The notes beneath the pieces are model-generated. The model was not told where the DNA came from and did not search any database. It saw only the letters and a program-made list of their open reading frames with translations. The position numbers were made by a program, and so were the translations under genes. This document shows positions 44,473-53,220 of a stretch of DNA of 64,000 nucleotides, piece by piece. The DNA is from Eubacterium sp. (GTDB lineage Bacteria; Bacillota; Clostridia; Oscillospirales; Acutalibacteraceae): the NCBI GenBank assembly GCA_015655975.1, contig DVEP01000040.1, positions 31,986-95,985 of the forward strand, written 5' to 3'. Positions within the stretch are counted from its first letter, which is position 1. Each line of letters starts with the position of its first letter.

Positions 44473-45781
44473 ATTTTAATCTTTTTCTTACCGTATCGTT
44501 CAAAGTTTTGGACAAACATAGTTCGTGATTTGAAGAAGTATCGGCGCCGAGTTCCCAAATCATCACTCCGCCTACATCGGCATAAATACAAAAAGTGATT
44601 TTATCTTCAATCATTTGGCAGGAATTATAAAACCTGTCTTTTACGATAATTTGCTTTTTTTCAGCGTCAATATCACGATAATCACCGCTTACAACATTCG
44701 TAAACTTATCCATTTTATCGACTTCGTCTTTATAATCTTTCCAATAACCTGCGCTGTCAACGGGACGGGCATAGTAAGGCAGACCCAAATCAAGTTGAGA
44801 AGTATCAAAGCCCATTTTTATAAAATGATTTACGGTATTTGCACAGTCGCTGAAAAATTCTGAATGATGCCCGTCAATATCTCTTTTCATATTATCATAA
44901 GTCATTACTTCAACTGTATCTATGCAATTTACAGCCGTTTTGCTGAAACGGTATCTAAGCCATGAAGCAAGCGCTAATGTGATTTTTTTATTGCCTATTT
45001 TTCTTTTTAATTCAACTATAAATTTATCAAATACACGCCATTCATATATATTTTTTGGATATTCCCAGTCAAACGAAATGCCGTCGAGATTATATTTGCT
45101 TAAAAATCTTTCTATATTTGATACGGTGTTTTGATTTTTGAACGCTTTTACATAGTCGCTTGACAAAATCGTAACTGCAATTGCAGGACTTTCTGTATGT
45201 TCTCTAATCATAGCAAGTGCAGATTCAAAACGCTCTTTACCGTCAAATTCTCCGAATTCATTTTTTACATTCGGAAAGAAAATTTCACCTTTCTCATTCA
45301 TACGAATACAGCCAATAACATTAAAGTTATTGTAGCATTTCAAATTATTAGGGTCTGTTTTATTTTGAAATTCTGCAAGCATATATGCTGTTTTTCTGAA
45401 TTTACATTGTTTTTTCGGCAAATTGTAAATGTATGCGTCAATTTGTTTAAAATATCCTTTTCGTGTGTTTAAAATTTTAATACGAATTTTTGTTGTGATT
45501 ATATCATCAAATGCGCAAACTCTTAATTTAGAAATTCTGTTTTGTTTATAGAACATTTTAAATTGATTTTTTTCTTTGTAATAAATTTCAAAATCAGTTA
45601 CATTTTCTCCTTTTTCAAAAAGTGTTATTAAATTAATTTTTGTCGGTTTTTCAAAATCAAAGTCAAGGTATGTACCGTTTTTGCCGTGAAAAGTATTTGA
45701 CGACAACGGAACATTTCCGTAGAATGTGCTTTTTTCGGGTTTGTAGTCAAAAAGACTCAGTATAGCGGGAATTATTTTCAT
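44471..45781 (-). CDS. GH18-like protein with altered catalytic motif
   Basis: A 436-residue protein without a signal peptide. Residues 1-125 look like a discoidin-type beta-sandwich. Residues 128-425 form a GH18-type TIM barrel (chitinase, endo-beta-N-acetylglucosaminidase or spore-lytic type). The signature DxxDxDxE reads DGISFDWE (233-240): the acid/base Glu240 and Asp238 remain, but the first Asp of DxD is Ser236. Other GH18 landmarks are present (EVMTYDNM, LGLPYYARPV, GVMIWELGAD). Some GH18 enzymes tolerate such a change and others are only lectins, so activity is uncertain. It is downstream of the GH3 gene, 26 nt away in the same leftward operon. Confidence 0.85.
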   Translation of the reverse strand: MKIIPAILSLFDYKPEKSTFYGNVPLSSNTFHGKNGTYLDFDFEKPTKINLITLFEKGENVTDFEIYYKEKNQFKMFYKQNRISKLRVCAFDDIITTKIRIKILNTRKGYFKQIDAYIYNLPKKQCKFRKTAYMLAEFQNKTDPNNLKCYNNFNVIGCIRMNEKGEIFFPNVKNEFGEFDGKERFESALAMIREHTESPAIAVTILSSDYVKAFKNQNTVSNIERFLSKYNLDGISFDWEYPKNIYEWRVFDKFIVELKRKIGNKKITLALASWLRYRFSKTAVNCIDTVEVMTYDNMKRDIDGHHSEFFSDCANTVNHFIKMGFDTSQLDLGLPYYARPVDSAGYWKDYKDEVDKMDKFTNVVSGDYRDIDAEKKQIIVKDRFYNSCQMIEDKITFCIYADVGGVMIWELGADTSSNHELCLSKTLNDTVRKRLK

Positions 45782-45807
45782 ATTTTACCTCTGTAGATGA
45801 CAATGTT

Positions 45808-47898
45808 TTATATCGGGCATTTTTCAATAATTTTTGTTTCTTCATTATTGGTATAATGAAATTTGTGCGAAATATTTTGACCGTCAGATATATGAAATGT
45901 ATATTCTCCTTTAAGAAAAACAGTATCTCCGTTTTCATTTATTGAATACAAATCTTTATTGGAGAACACAAAAGTTATATCGACTGTTTCTTGTGGTTTT
46001 ACTTCAAAACGCCTTACGCCTATTAAAGAACGGATAGGATTTTCATATTTTGTTTCAGGTTGGGTTACATAAATTTGCAATACTTCATCGCTTAAATAAT
46101 TTCCTGTGTTTTTTATTTTACAGTTAAATGTTTTGTTTGTCAGCAAACATTCTGTCATTTCAAAATTCGTGTATGAAAGTCCGTAACCGAAAGGGTACTG
46201 CACTTTACCCTTAAAATATCTGTATGTACGGTTTTTCATGGAGTAATCTTCAAACGAGGGCAAATCTTTTACACTGTTATAAAATGTTACGGGCAGTTTA
46301 CCGCTCGGACAAACATTTCCGAACAATATATTTGCTATTGCGCGACCGCCTTTTGCACCCGGATACCAACATTGAATAATTGCGTCTGTTTTTTCTTTAT
46401 ATTCGCTGAAGTTTACCGCACCGCCCGAAAAATTAATTATGACTGTTTTTTTGCCCAAATTCACAAGTTTATTCAACAGGTCTTTTTGAACATCGGGAAG
46501 TTCAAGCGTTTCGCGGTCGCCCTGAATTTTAATAACTGTGTCTTTTGGCAATATTTCGCCGTTTTCTTCTCCTTCTATTGAACAATCATATCCTGTACAA
46601 ACAAGTATAGTATCTGCCGACTCGGCTTTTTCGAGTGCTTCTGCCTGTAAAACACGGTTTTCTTTTTCATTGTATGAGTAGCCTTTAATATATTCGCTGT
46701 TACCATACATCTTTTTTATTTCATCGGGCAATTTTTCAAAGCTTGTAGGTGTTCCGTGATAGTTACCTAAATAAGCCAAGTCGTTGTCGGCATTATATCC
46801 TATTATAAGTATTTTCTTTGAACTTTTTTCAAGCGGTAAAATTCCGTTGTTTTCCAGCAAAACAATTCCTTTTTCAGCCATTTTAACGGCAAAATTTTCA
46901 TTTTCGGAAGTTGCAATTTCATTTGCGGAAATCGAATTGTAAGGACAATCGTCGGAAAACATTCCCAAACTGCTTCGTATTTCAATCAGTTTTGATGCAG
47001 ATGATTTTAATGTTTTTAAACTTACTTTTTTTAATAGATATGATAAAATCAAAAATTTAAACATTTTACCGCATTCTAACTGACATCCTGCATTAATTGC
47101 CATTGCTGCGCCGTCAATCGGATTTGAAGCCAAATGATGTTTTGAAACAATATCGCAAAGAGCACCGCAGTCGGATGTAAAATATCCGTCAAATCCCCAA
47201 CTTTCACGGAGCAATTTTTTTATCATTTTTTCGCTTGCACAACAGGCTTCTCCGTTAAGTCGGTTATAAGCTCCCATTACTCCGCAAACTTTACTTTCCT
47301 GAACAGCCTTTTTAAACGCAGGCAAATATGTTTCAAACATATCTTTTTTTGTTGCACTTGCATTGAAAGAATGTCTTTGCGCTTCAGGTCCGCTGTGTAC
47401 TGCAAAATGTTTTGCGCAAGCCGCAGTTTTAATGTATTTTTCGTCATCTCCCTGAAGACCTTTAATGAAAGCATTGGCAAGTAATCCTGTCAAATAGGGG
47501 TCTTCGCCGTATGTTTCCTGTCCCCGTCCCCAACGAGGGTCTCTGAAAATATTTATGTTAGGGCTCCACATAGTAAGACCTTTATATATTTTATAGTCTT
47601 TATTTCTCTGATTTTCATTAAATTTTGCCCGAGCCTCGTTTGAAATTATTTTTGCGCTTTCATACATTAATTCTTCGCTGAATGCAGCCGCCATACAAAT
47701 CGCCTGGGGAAAAACGGTAGCAGTTCCTGCACGAGCTACTCCGTGCAAACATTCGTTCCACCAATTGTACGGTAAAACTCCAAGTCTTTTAACTCCTCGT
47801 GAATTATGCTTTAATTGAGATATAGTTTCATACACATTCATTTGAGAAACAATTTCTTCCGCTTTCTTTTTGTGATATTGTTTTGACTTTTTGTTCAT
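45808..47898 (-). CDS. GH3 beta-glycosidase
   Basis: A 696-residue family 3 glycoside hydrolase of the beta-glucosidase/beta-xylosidase subgroup. The N-terminal TIM barrel has SPNINIFRDPRWGRGQETYGEDP, quoted here as its start SPNINIFRDPRW, then AKHFAVHSG and the nucleophile Asp243 in FTSDCGA. An alpha/beta sandwich domain (about 330-530) and a C-terminal fibronectin-III-like domain (about 570-680) follow. There is no signal peptide, so it is intracellular. It diverges from the LacI regulator gene across 140 bases and may share that regulator. Confidence 0.93.
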   Translation of the reverse strand: MNKKSKQYHKKKAEEIVSQMNVYETISQLKHNSRGVKRLGVLPYNWWNECLHGVARAGTATVFPQAICMAAAFSEELMYESAKIISNEARAKFNENQRNKDYKIYKGLTMWSPNINIFRDPRWGRGQETYGEDPYLTGLLANAFIKGLQGDDEKYIKTAACAKHFAVHSGPEAQRHSFNASATKKDMFETYLPAFKKAVQESKVCGVMGAYNRLNGEACCASEKMIKKLLRESWGFDGYFTSDCGALCDIVSKHHLASNPIDGAAMAINAGCQLECGKMFKFLILSYLLKKVSLKTLKSSASKLIEIRSSLGMFSDDCPYNSISANEIATSENENFAVKMAEKGIVLLENNGILPLEKSSKKILIIGYNADNDLAYLGNYHGTPTSFEKLPDEIKKMYGNSEYIKGYSYNEKENRVLQAEALEKAESADTILVCTGYDCSIEGEENGEILPKDTVIKIQGDRETLELPDVQKDLLNKLVNLGKKTVIINFSGGAVNFSEYKEKTDAIIQCWYPGAKGGRAIANILFGNVCPSGKLPVTFYNSVKDLPSFEDYSMKNRTYRYFKGKVQYPFGYGLSYTNFEMTECLLTNKTFNCKIKNTGNYLSDEVLQIYVTQPETKYENPIRSLIGVRRFEVKPQETVDITFVFSNKDLYSINENGDTVFLKGEYTFHISDGQNISHKFHYTNNEETKIIEKCPI

Positions 47899-47941
47899 AA
47901 TCTTTACTCTTTCTCTTTTTTGATAAAATAATTAGAATTCG

Positions 47942-47970
47942 TTGACAGTTTGTTTAAATAATTGTATAAT
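47942..47970 (+). promoter_or_regulatory. Consensus promoter of the LacI-led operon
   Basis: TTGACA at 47942-47947, a 17-nt spacer, TATAAT at 47965-47970. Both boxes are perfect. The transcript would begin near 47977. Confidence 0.82.
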
Positions 47971-47978
47971 ATGTACAA

Positions 47979-47996
47979 CTCGTGCTCGTGCACGGA
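47979..47996 (+). promoter_or_regulatory. Candidate LacI-family operator
   Basis: A GC-rich patch, CTCGTGCTCGTGCACGGA, in otherwise AT-rich DNA. It contains the 8-bp palindrome CGTGCACG and a second CGTGC copy. It covers the start-site region of the promoter just upstream, where a bound repressor would block it. No copy of it was noticed elsewhere in the window. Confidence 0.4.
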
Positions 47997-48038
47997 TATT
48001 ATACTTTATTTTTTTGTAAAAGTCAAAGGAGTTTTTAT

Positions 48039-49052
48039 ATGTCAATTACCGTAAAAGAAATAGCTGAAATTGCCGGTGTAAGCAGGGGTACGGTTGACCG
48101 CGCATTAAAAAACAGAAGCGGAATTTCTCCTGAAACAAAAAAGAAAATACTTAAAATTGCAGAAAAATATGATTATCATCCGAATGTAATCGGTACCGCA
48201 CTTGCAAAATCGGGGAAAACAACTGAAGTGGCGGTAATTTTAAACAGTATCGGTAACCCCTTTTTTTCTGATGTAATCGACGGTCTGCGTGCAGGCGAAA
48301 GTGAATTTTCACAATACGGCATAAAACTCACAATTTCGGAGTTTAAAGGGTATAAAACAGAAAAACTTCTTGAACTTTTAAATAAAATTTCTCCAAATAC
48401 AAAGCAACTGATTGTTTCGCCGATTTGTAATGATACAGTAAACAAAAAATTGCAGGAACTTGCCGAAAACGGTATGAATATTGTTATGCTTACGGGTAAA
48501 ACGGAAAATATTAAAAACTCTGTTTATATTGGCTGTGATTATCTAAAAAGCGGTAAAATTGCAGGCAGGCTTATAGGTTTGCTTACAGGCGGCTCGGCAA
48601 ATGTTTTTGTTGTTACGGGAAGTACGCTGCACAAAGGTCATGCACAGCGTGTAGAAGGAATTAAACAAATTTTAGAAAGAGATTATCCTAAAATTAATTT
48701 TTTGGGTGTATCGGAAAATCTTGACGACGATGAAATAGCATACAATTCAATGAAAAAGGTGTTAAATGAATACCGACAAATTGACTTTGTTTATATAACT
48801 GCCGGCGGTGTAAAAGGTTCGCTTAGGGCAATTAAAGAGCAAAGCAGAAAAATACAGGTCTGCACATTTGATGATATTCCTATCGTTCGGCAGGCGCTTA
48901 ATTCGGGTGAAATTTCGGCAACTATTTGCCAACAGCCTTTTGAACAAGGATATCAGGCCGTCAAGGCGATTTTTGAAAAAGTCATTGCAAAACGCGAATT
49001 TTCAAATGATATTTATTCACAACTTTCAATAAAAGTTGACCAAACACTATAA
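48039..49052 (+). CDS. LacI-family transcriptional regulator
   Basis: A 337-residue regulator. The N-terminal helix-turn-helix and hinge are classic: ITVKEIAEIAGVSRGTVDRAL, then KILKIAEKYDYHPN. The rest is a periplasmic-binding-like sugar sensor (AVILNSIGNPFFSDVIDG, CTFDDIPIVRQAL, ICQQPFEQGYQAV). I start at ATG 48039, with AAAGGAG eight bases upstream; an ATG at 47982 would add 19 unrelated residues. As first gene of the sugar operon it probably represses its own transcript and perhaps the divergent GH3 gene, released by an imported sugar. Confidence 0.9.
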   Translation: MSITVKEIAEIAGVSRGTVDRALKNRSGISPETKKKILKIAEKYDYHPNVIGTALAKSGKTTEVAVILNSIGNPFFSDVIDGLRAGESEFSQYGIKLTISEFKGYKTEKLLELLNKISPNTKQLIVSPICNDTVNKKLQELAENGMNIVMLTGKTENIKNSVYIGCDYLKSGKIAGRLIGLLTGGSANVFVVTGSTLHKGHAQRVEGIKQILERDYPKINFLGVSENLDDDEIAYNSMKKVLNEYRQIDFVYITAGGVKGSLRAIKEQSRKIQVCTFDDIPIVRQALNSGEISATICQQPFEQGYQAVKAIFEKVIAKREFSNDIYSQLSIKVDQTL

Positions 49053-49089
49053 AAACAGTTTCATTCATCATTTTAAAAAGAGGAATACC

Positions 49090-51387
49090 ATGACTGAATT
49101 ATTCAGAACGAATTTTTATAATAAAAATATTCTTATCTCACAAAAAGAATACTCACTAAACGATTGTATAAATGAAAAATCTTTTGAAATCCATACATCA
49201 AAGAATTCATGCAAAAACGGACAAAAGACCGTTGATGTAATTTTTACTGCTAAAAAAGATATAAATAATTGTGGTATAAGCGTTGTTTTTGAAACTTATA
49301 ATCATAATATTACGGACTACATTTTTGCACCGTCGGCATTGTATAACGGTAACCGTTTTTACAGTGTTGAAAGAGAATATCCGCCAATGTATGTCGGAGA
49401 TGATATCCAAATCAGCAAAAAATCACCTGTAATAACCGATGTTCCTCGTTTATCTTTAGACGGAAAGAGTTATGTTCAACTTAATGTAGGCGATTTATCG
49501 ACAGCATGCGTAGGATATTTTTCCGAAACAGAGAAACAAGGAATACTTTTGTTTTTTAACGCTCAAAACGAATGCGGAAATATGGGATTAACAGTAGAAG
49601 AAAATATAGAAACAGGGCTTCTTCGATTTTATATTTCATCGCCTTGCATTCGTGAAAAAACAAAATATGCTATGTGTACAACAAAAGAAAAATCCGATGA
49701 CTGTGCAATAACATTAAAAAAGGGTTGTTCCGCTACATTTAATATTGAGCAATATAGTTTTAAATGCACCGACAAGACAGAGTTTTTGAATACATTTTTT
49801 GAACACAGACTTTGCAAAAGTAATGAGCGCAGTTTGAAAAATGATGTTTCGTGGTCGTATGCGTTTGATTTGATAGAAAATAAATACAATAAGAACAACT
49901 GGGTGTCGGACGGTATGTTCTACAAATCTTCGGAAGCAACGGGAAATTCGGTTACAAGACAATGGCAAACAGGTTGGGTAGGCGGCGCTATTAATACTTT
50001 ACCGTCACTTTTTTCTTCAAATAAAGAAAGCGTAGAAAAAAGCGCTAAAACTTTAGATTTTGTATTCAACAGAGTTCAGCACAAAAGCGGTTTTTTATAC
50101 GGTATTTATTGCGACGGGAAAATATACGGAGATTGTTTTTACGATATAGAAAACAAAAATATAGTTATGAGCAGAAAAAATGCCGACGCAATGTATTATA
50201 TCGCAAAGCAATTACTTTGTTTGCAGAAAAGCGGTAAAGAAGTTCCTGATTTATGGGAAAACGGGCTGAAAAAACTTGCAGACGCTTTTGTTGCATATTA
50301 TGAAAAAAATAAAGAATTTTCGCAGTTTATGGATATAGAAAATATGAAACCGTTTATAGCATCAACGGCTTCGGCTTCTATTGCTCCTGCAGGACTTGTA
50401 TTATGCAGTATATTTTTTAACAATAAAAAATATTTAGATATTGCGTGCGATTCGGCAGAAAAATACTACAATTCATATATTTTACAGGGCTTTACAAACG
50501 GCGGTCCGGGCGAAATATTAGGATGCCCCGACAGTGAATCTGCTTTTGCATTATTGGAAAGTTTAGCATCTTTGTATTGTGAAACAAAAGATGACAAATG
50601 GCTTGCAAGAGCCGTTGATACTGCTTCATTGTGTTCGAGCTGGTGTGTATCTTATGATTATAAATATGAGAAAAATACTCAATGGTACAAAAGAAAAATT
50701 GCAACTACGGGAGCAGTTTGGGCAAGTGTACAAAATAAACACGCAGCACCGGGAATTTGTACTCTTTCAGGTGCGTCTTTGTTCAAACTTTTCAGAGCAA
50801 CAGGCAATATTGAATATTTAAAACTTTGCCGAGACATCAGTCATAGTATTACACAATATGTAAGTACTCCGAATAACCCTACATACTGCAGTTATATATG
50901 GAACAACAGAAATATCGGTTTGCAAAAATCTATTAATTCTTTTTATGCGCAAGCATTAAAAAAACTGCACAATTCAGGAAAATTCGGCGAAAAAATCACC
51001 GATAAATTGTATAATACCGTATTTAATTTACCGGGAAGAATAGGGGAAAGATGCAATTTGTCAGATTGGGAAGGAACTGCAAATGTAGGCGAGTTTCCCG
51101 GCGGTTCCTGTTGGTGTGAAGTTTCGGCAATGCTTACATATTTTGAACTTCCCGGAATTTATGTAAACCCTGACACCGAATTTGTATTTGTTTTAGACCA
51201 CGCTGAAGCAAAAGCGAAAAACGGTTTACTCATAATTAAAAATATTACCGAAAATGATTCAAACTATCGCATATTCATTGAAAATGAAAGCAACAGAAAA
51301 AATCCTCTTGAAGAAACATATATGATTGATTTTAAAAATGTTTTTGTGCCTGCACATAAAAGCGTTGAAATAAAATTAAAAAAATAA
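49090..51387 (+). CDS. Unknown protein, probable (alpha/alpha)-barrel glycosidase
   Basis: A 765-residue protein I cannot assign to a named family. The first 230 residues or so look like a beta-rich domain. About residues 265-680 look like a helical toroid, with Trp- and Gly-rich turns such as RQWQTGWVGGA, GKIYGDCFYD, NGGPGEILGCPDSESAFALL and FPGGSCWCEVSAML. A short beta tail follows. This layout is common in alpha/alpha-barrel glycosidases and polysaccharide lyases. No signal peptide. It lies between the regulator and GH35 gene. I start at ATG 49090, after AGAGGA; an ATG at 49036 would lie inside the regulator gene. Confidence 0.6.
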   Translation: MTELFRTNFYNKNILISQKEYSLNDCINEKSFEIHTSKNSCKNGQKTVDVIFTAKKDINNCGISVVFETYNHNITDYIFAPSALYNGNRFYSVEREYPPMYVGDDIQISKKSPVITDVPRLSLDGKSYVQLNVGDLSTACVGYFSETEKQGILLFFNAQNECGNMGLTVEENIETGLLRFYISSPCIREKTKYAMCTTKEKSDDCAITLKKGCSATFNIEQYSFKCTDKTEFLNTFFEHRLCKSNERSLKNDVSWSYAFDLIENKYNKNNWVSDGMFYKSSEATGNSVTRQWQTGWVGGAINTLPSLFSSNKESVEKSAKTLDFVFNRVQHKSGFLYGIYCDGKIYGDCFYDIENKNIVMSRKNADAMYYIAKQLLCLQKSGKEVPDLWENGLKKLADAFVAYYEKNKEFSQFMDIENMKPFIASTASASIAPAGLVLCSIFFNNKKYLDIACDSAEKYYNSYILQGFTNGGPGEILGCPDSESAFALLESLASLYCETKDDKWLARAVDTASLCSSWCVSYDYKYEKNTQWYKRKIATTGAVWASVQNKHAAPGICTLSGASLFKLFRATGNIEYLKLCRDISHSITQYVSTPNNPTYCSYIWNNRNIGLQKSINSFYAQALKKLHNSGKFGEKITDKLYNTVFNLPGRIGERCNLSDWEGTANVGEFPGGSCWCEVSAMLTYFELPGIYVNPDTEFVFVLDHAEAKAKNGLLIIKNITENDSNYRIFIENESNRKNPLEETYMIDFKNVFVPAHKSVEIKLKK

Positions 51388-51402
51388 AAGGAGATATTTA
51401 TA

Positions 51403-53190
51403 ATGCTTGAAATAAAAAATGGTTCATTCTATATGGACGAAAAGCCGTTTCATATCTATTCAGGGGCTATGCACTATTTCAGAATACCCTGTGAATATTG
51501 GGAAGACAGATTGAAAAAACTTAAAGCGGCAGGTTTTAATACAGTAGAGACCTATGTTGCTTGGAATATTCATCAGCCTAAGGAAGAAAATAAATTTGAT
51601 TTTGACGGGCAAAATGATTTAATAAAATTTATTAAACTTGCACAAGAAACGGGTTTATATGTTATTGTTCGTCCCGGTCCGTATATTTGCGCAGAATGGG
51701 AATTCGGCGGTTTTCCTGCATGGCTTTTAAAATATGACGATATAAAACTCAGATGTTACAATGAGCGCTATTTGAATTTTGTCAAAAATTATTTTGATGT
51801 TTTACTTCCGATGCTTGCAAAAGAGCAAATAACAAACGGCGGTCCGATTATTGCTATGCAGATAGAAAATGAATACGGAAGTTACGGCAGAGACAAGAAA
51901 TATTTAAATTATTTAAGAAATTTGATGAAAAACAACGGTATAAATGTGCTTTTATTTACATCTGACGGCGAAAGTAACTATCATCTTTCGGGCGGTTCGT
52001 TAGATGATGAATTTAAAGTTGTAAATTTTGGAAGTTATCCGAAAGACGGTTTAAAGGAACTAAAACTATATCAGCCTGACAAACCCTTAATGTGCGGCGA
52101 AATGTGGTGCGGTTGGTTTGACCATTTCAGAGACAAACATCATCATTCTTCAGACATTTATACTAAAAAAACAAATAAACGAATAGTTGATGAGTTTTTT
52201 GAAGAAAATGCAAATTTCAATTTTTATATGTTCCACGGCGGTACAAATTTCGGTTTTATGGCGGGAGCAAATTATGCAAATGTTTATCAGCCTACAACTA
52301 CAAGTTACGACTATGACGCGCCGTTAAATGAATACGGAGATTACACAAAAAAATATTTTGTTATACGCGACGCACTGTGTAAAAATCAAGGCATTGAATT
52401 TCCGTCTCTTCCGCCAAGGCCTCAAACTCAATCAATAGGCTCTGTTAAACTGCCGTACACGGCGTCTTTCATAGAAAATGTCAAAAAAAATGCCGATAAA
52501 CACACATCTCATATTCCGCACTATATGGAATATTACGGTCAAAATTACGGAATGATTTTATATCATACCGTAATAGAAGGCAATTATCCAAGCACGCAAA
52601 TAGCAGCAGACGGAGTGCATGATATAGCCTATGTTTATGTAAACGGTAAATTTGTAGGTCGTTTTGACCGTTCGAATTCACGCACAAAAAAACAAATCAG
52701 GGCAAATGCAGACGCACCTGAGAGTTTTTCTTTTCCTATACCTGCATTTAACGGGAAAATCAGTGTAGATATTTTGGTTGAAGGTATGGGCAGAATTAAT
52801 TTTGCAAAGCGAATTCACGACAGAAAAGGTCTTGCAAACATTATGATAGGCGAACAATACACCTATGATTTCGATGTTTACACAATACCGATTGATAAAT
52901 ATGAAAATTTAAACTTCACAGAAAAAAGTACATCGGAATTTCCTGTATATTTAAAAGGAACATTTTACACAGACAGTAAAGCGGACTGTTTTGTCAGCAT
53001 TAAAAATTTCAAAAAAGGATATGTTTTTGTCAACGGAAAAAATTTGGGCAGATATTGGGAAGTCGGACCTCAACAAACCTTGTATCTTCCGGGCGTATGG
53101 TTGAAACACGAGAATGAAATAGTGATTTTTGAACAAGAAGGTTTTAAAAAACCTGAAGTTACAATTATTGACCATCCTGTATTTAAATAA
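51403..53190 (+). CDS. GH35 beta-galactosidase
   Basis: A 595-residue GH35 retaining beta-galactosidase. The TIM barrel carries IYSGAMHYFRIP, TYVAWNIHQP, RPGPYICAEWEFGG, the acid/base Glu157 in QIENEYGSYG, and the nucleophile Glu233 in MCGEMWCGWFDH. Two jelly-roll domains follow (about 385-595). Length matches the short bacterial forms active on terminal beta-1,3 or beta-1,4 galactose, as in mucin cores or plant galactans. There is no signal peptide. AAGGAG precedes the start, 15 nt after the unknown gene. Confidence 0.95.
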   Translation: MLEIKNGSFYMDEKPFHIYSGAMHYFRIPCEYWEDRLKKLKAAGFNTVETYVAWNIHQPKEENKFDFDGQNDLIKFIKLAQETGLYVIVRPGPYICAEWEFGGFPAWLLKYDDIKLRCYNERYLNFVKNYFDVLLPMLAKEQITNGGPIIAMQIENEYGSYGRDKKYLNYLRNLMKNNGINVLLFTSDGESNYHLSGGSLDDEFKVVNFGSYPKDGLKELKLYQPDKPLMCGEMWCGWFDHFRDKHHHSSDIYTKKTNKRIVDEFFEENANFNFYMFHGGTNFGFMAGANYANVYQPTTTSYDYDAPLNEYGDYTKKYFVIRDALCKNQGIEFPSLPPRPQTQSIGSVKLPYTASFIENVKKNADKHTSHIPHYMEYYGQNYGMILYHTVIEGNYPSTQIAADGVHDIAYVYVNGKFVGRFDRSNSRTKKQIRANADAPESFSFPIPAFNGKISVDILVEGMGRINFAKRIHDRKGLANIMIGEQYTYDFDVYTIPIDKYENLNFTEKSTSEFPVYLKGTFYTDSKADCFVSIKNFKKGYVFVNGKNLGRYWEVGPQQTLYLPGVWLKHENEIVIFEQEGFKKPEVTIIDHPVFK

Positions 53191-53220
53191 TTCATAATAT
53201 ACTTTGAGAAGGAGAGAATT

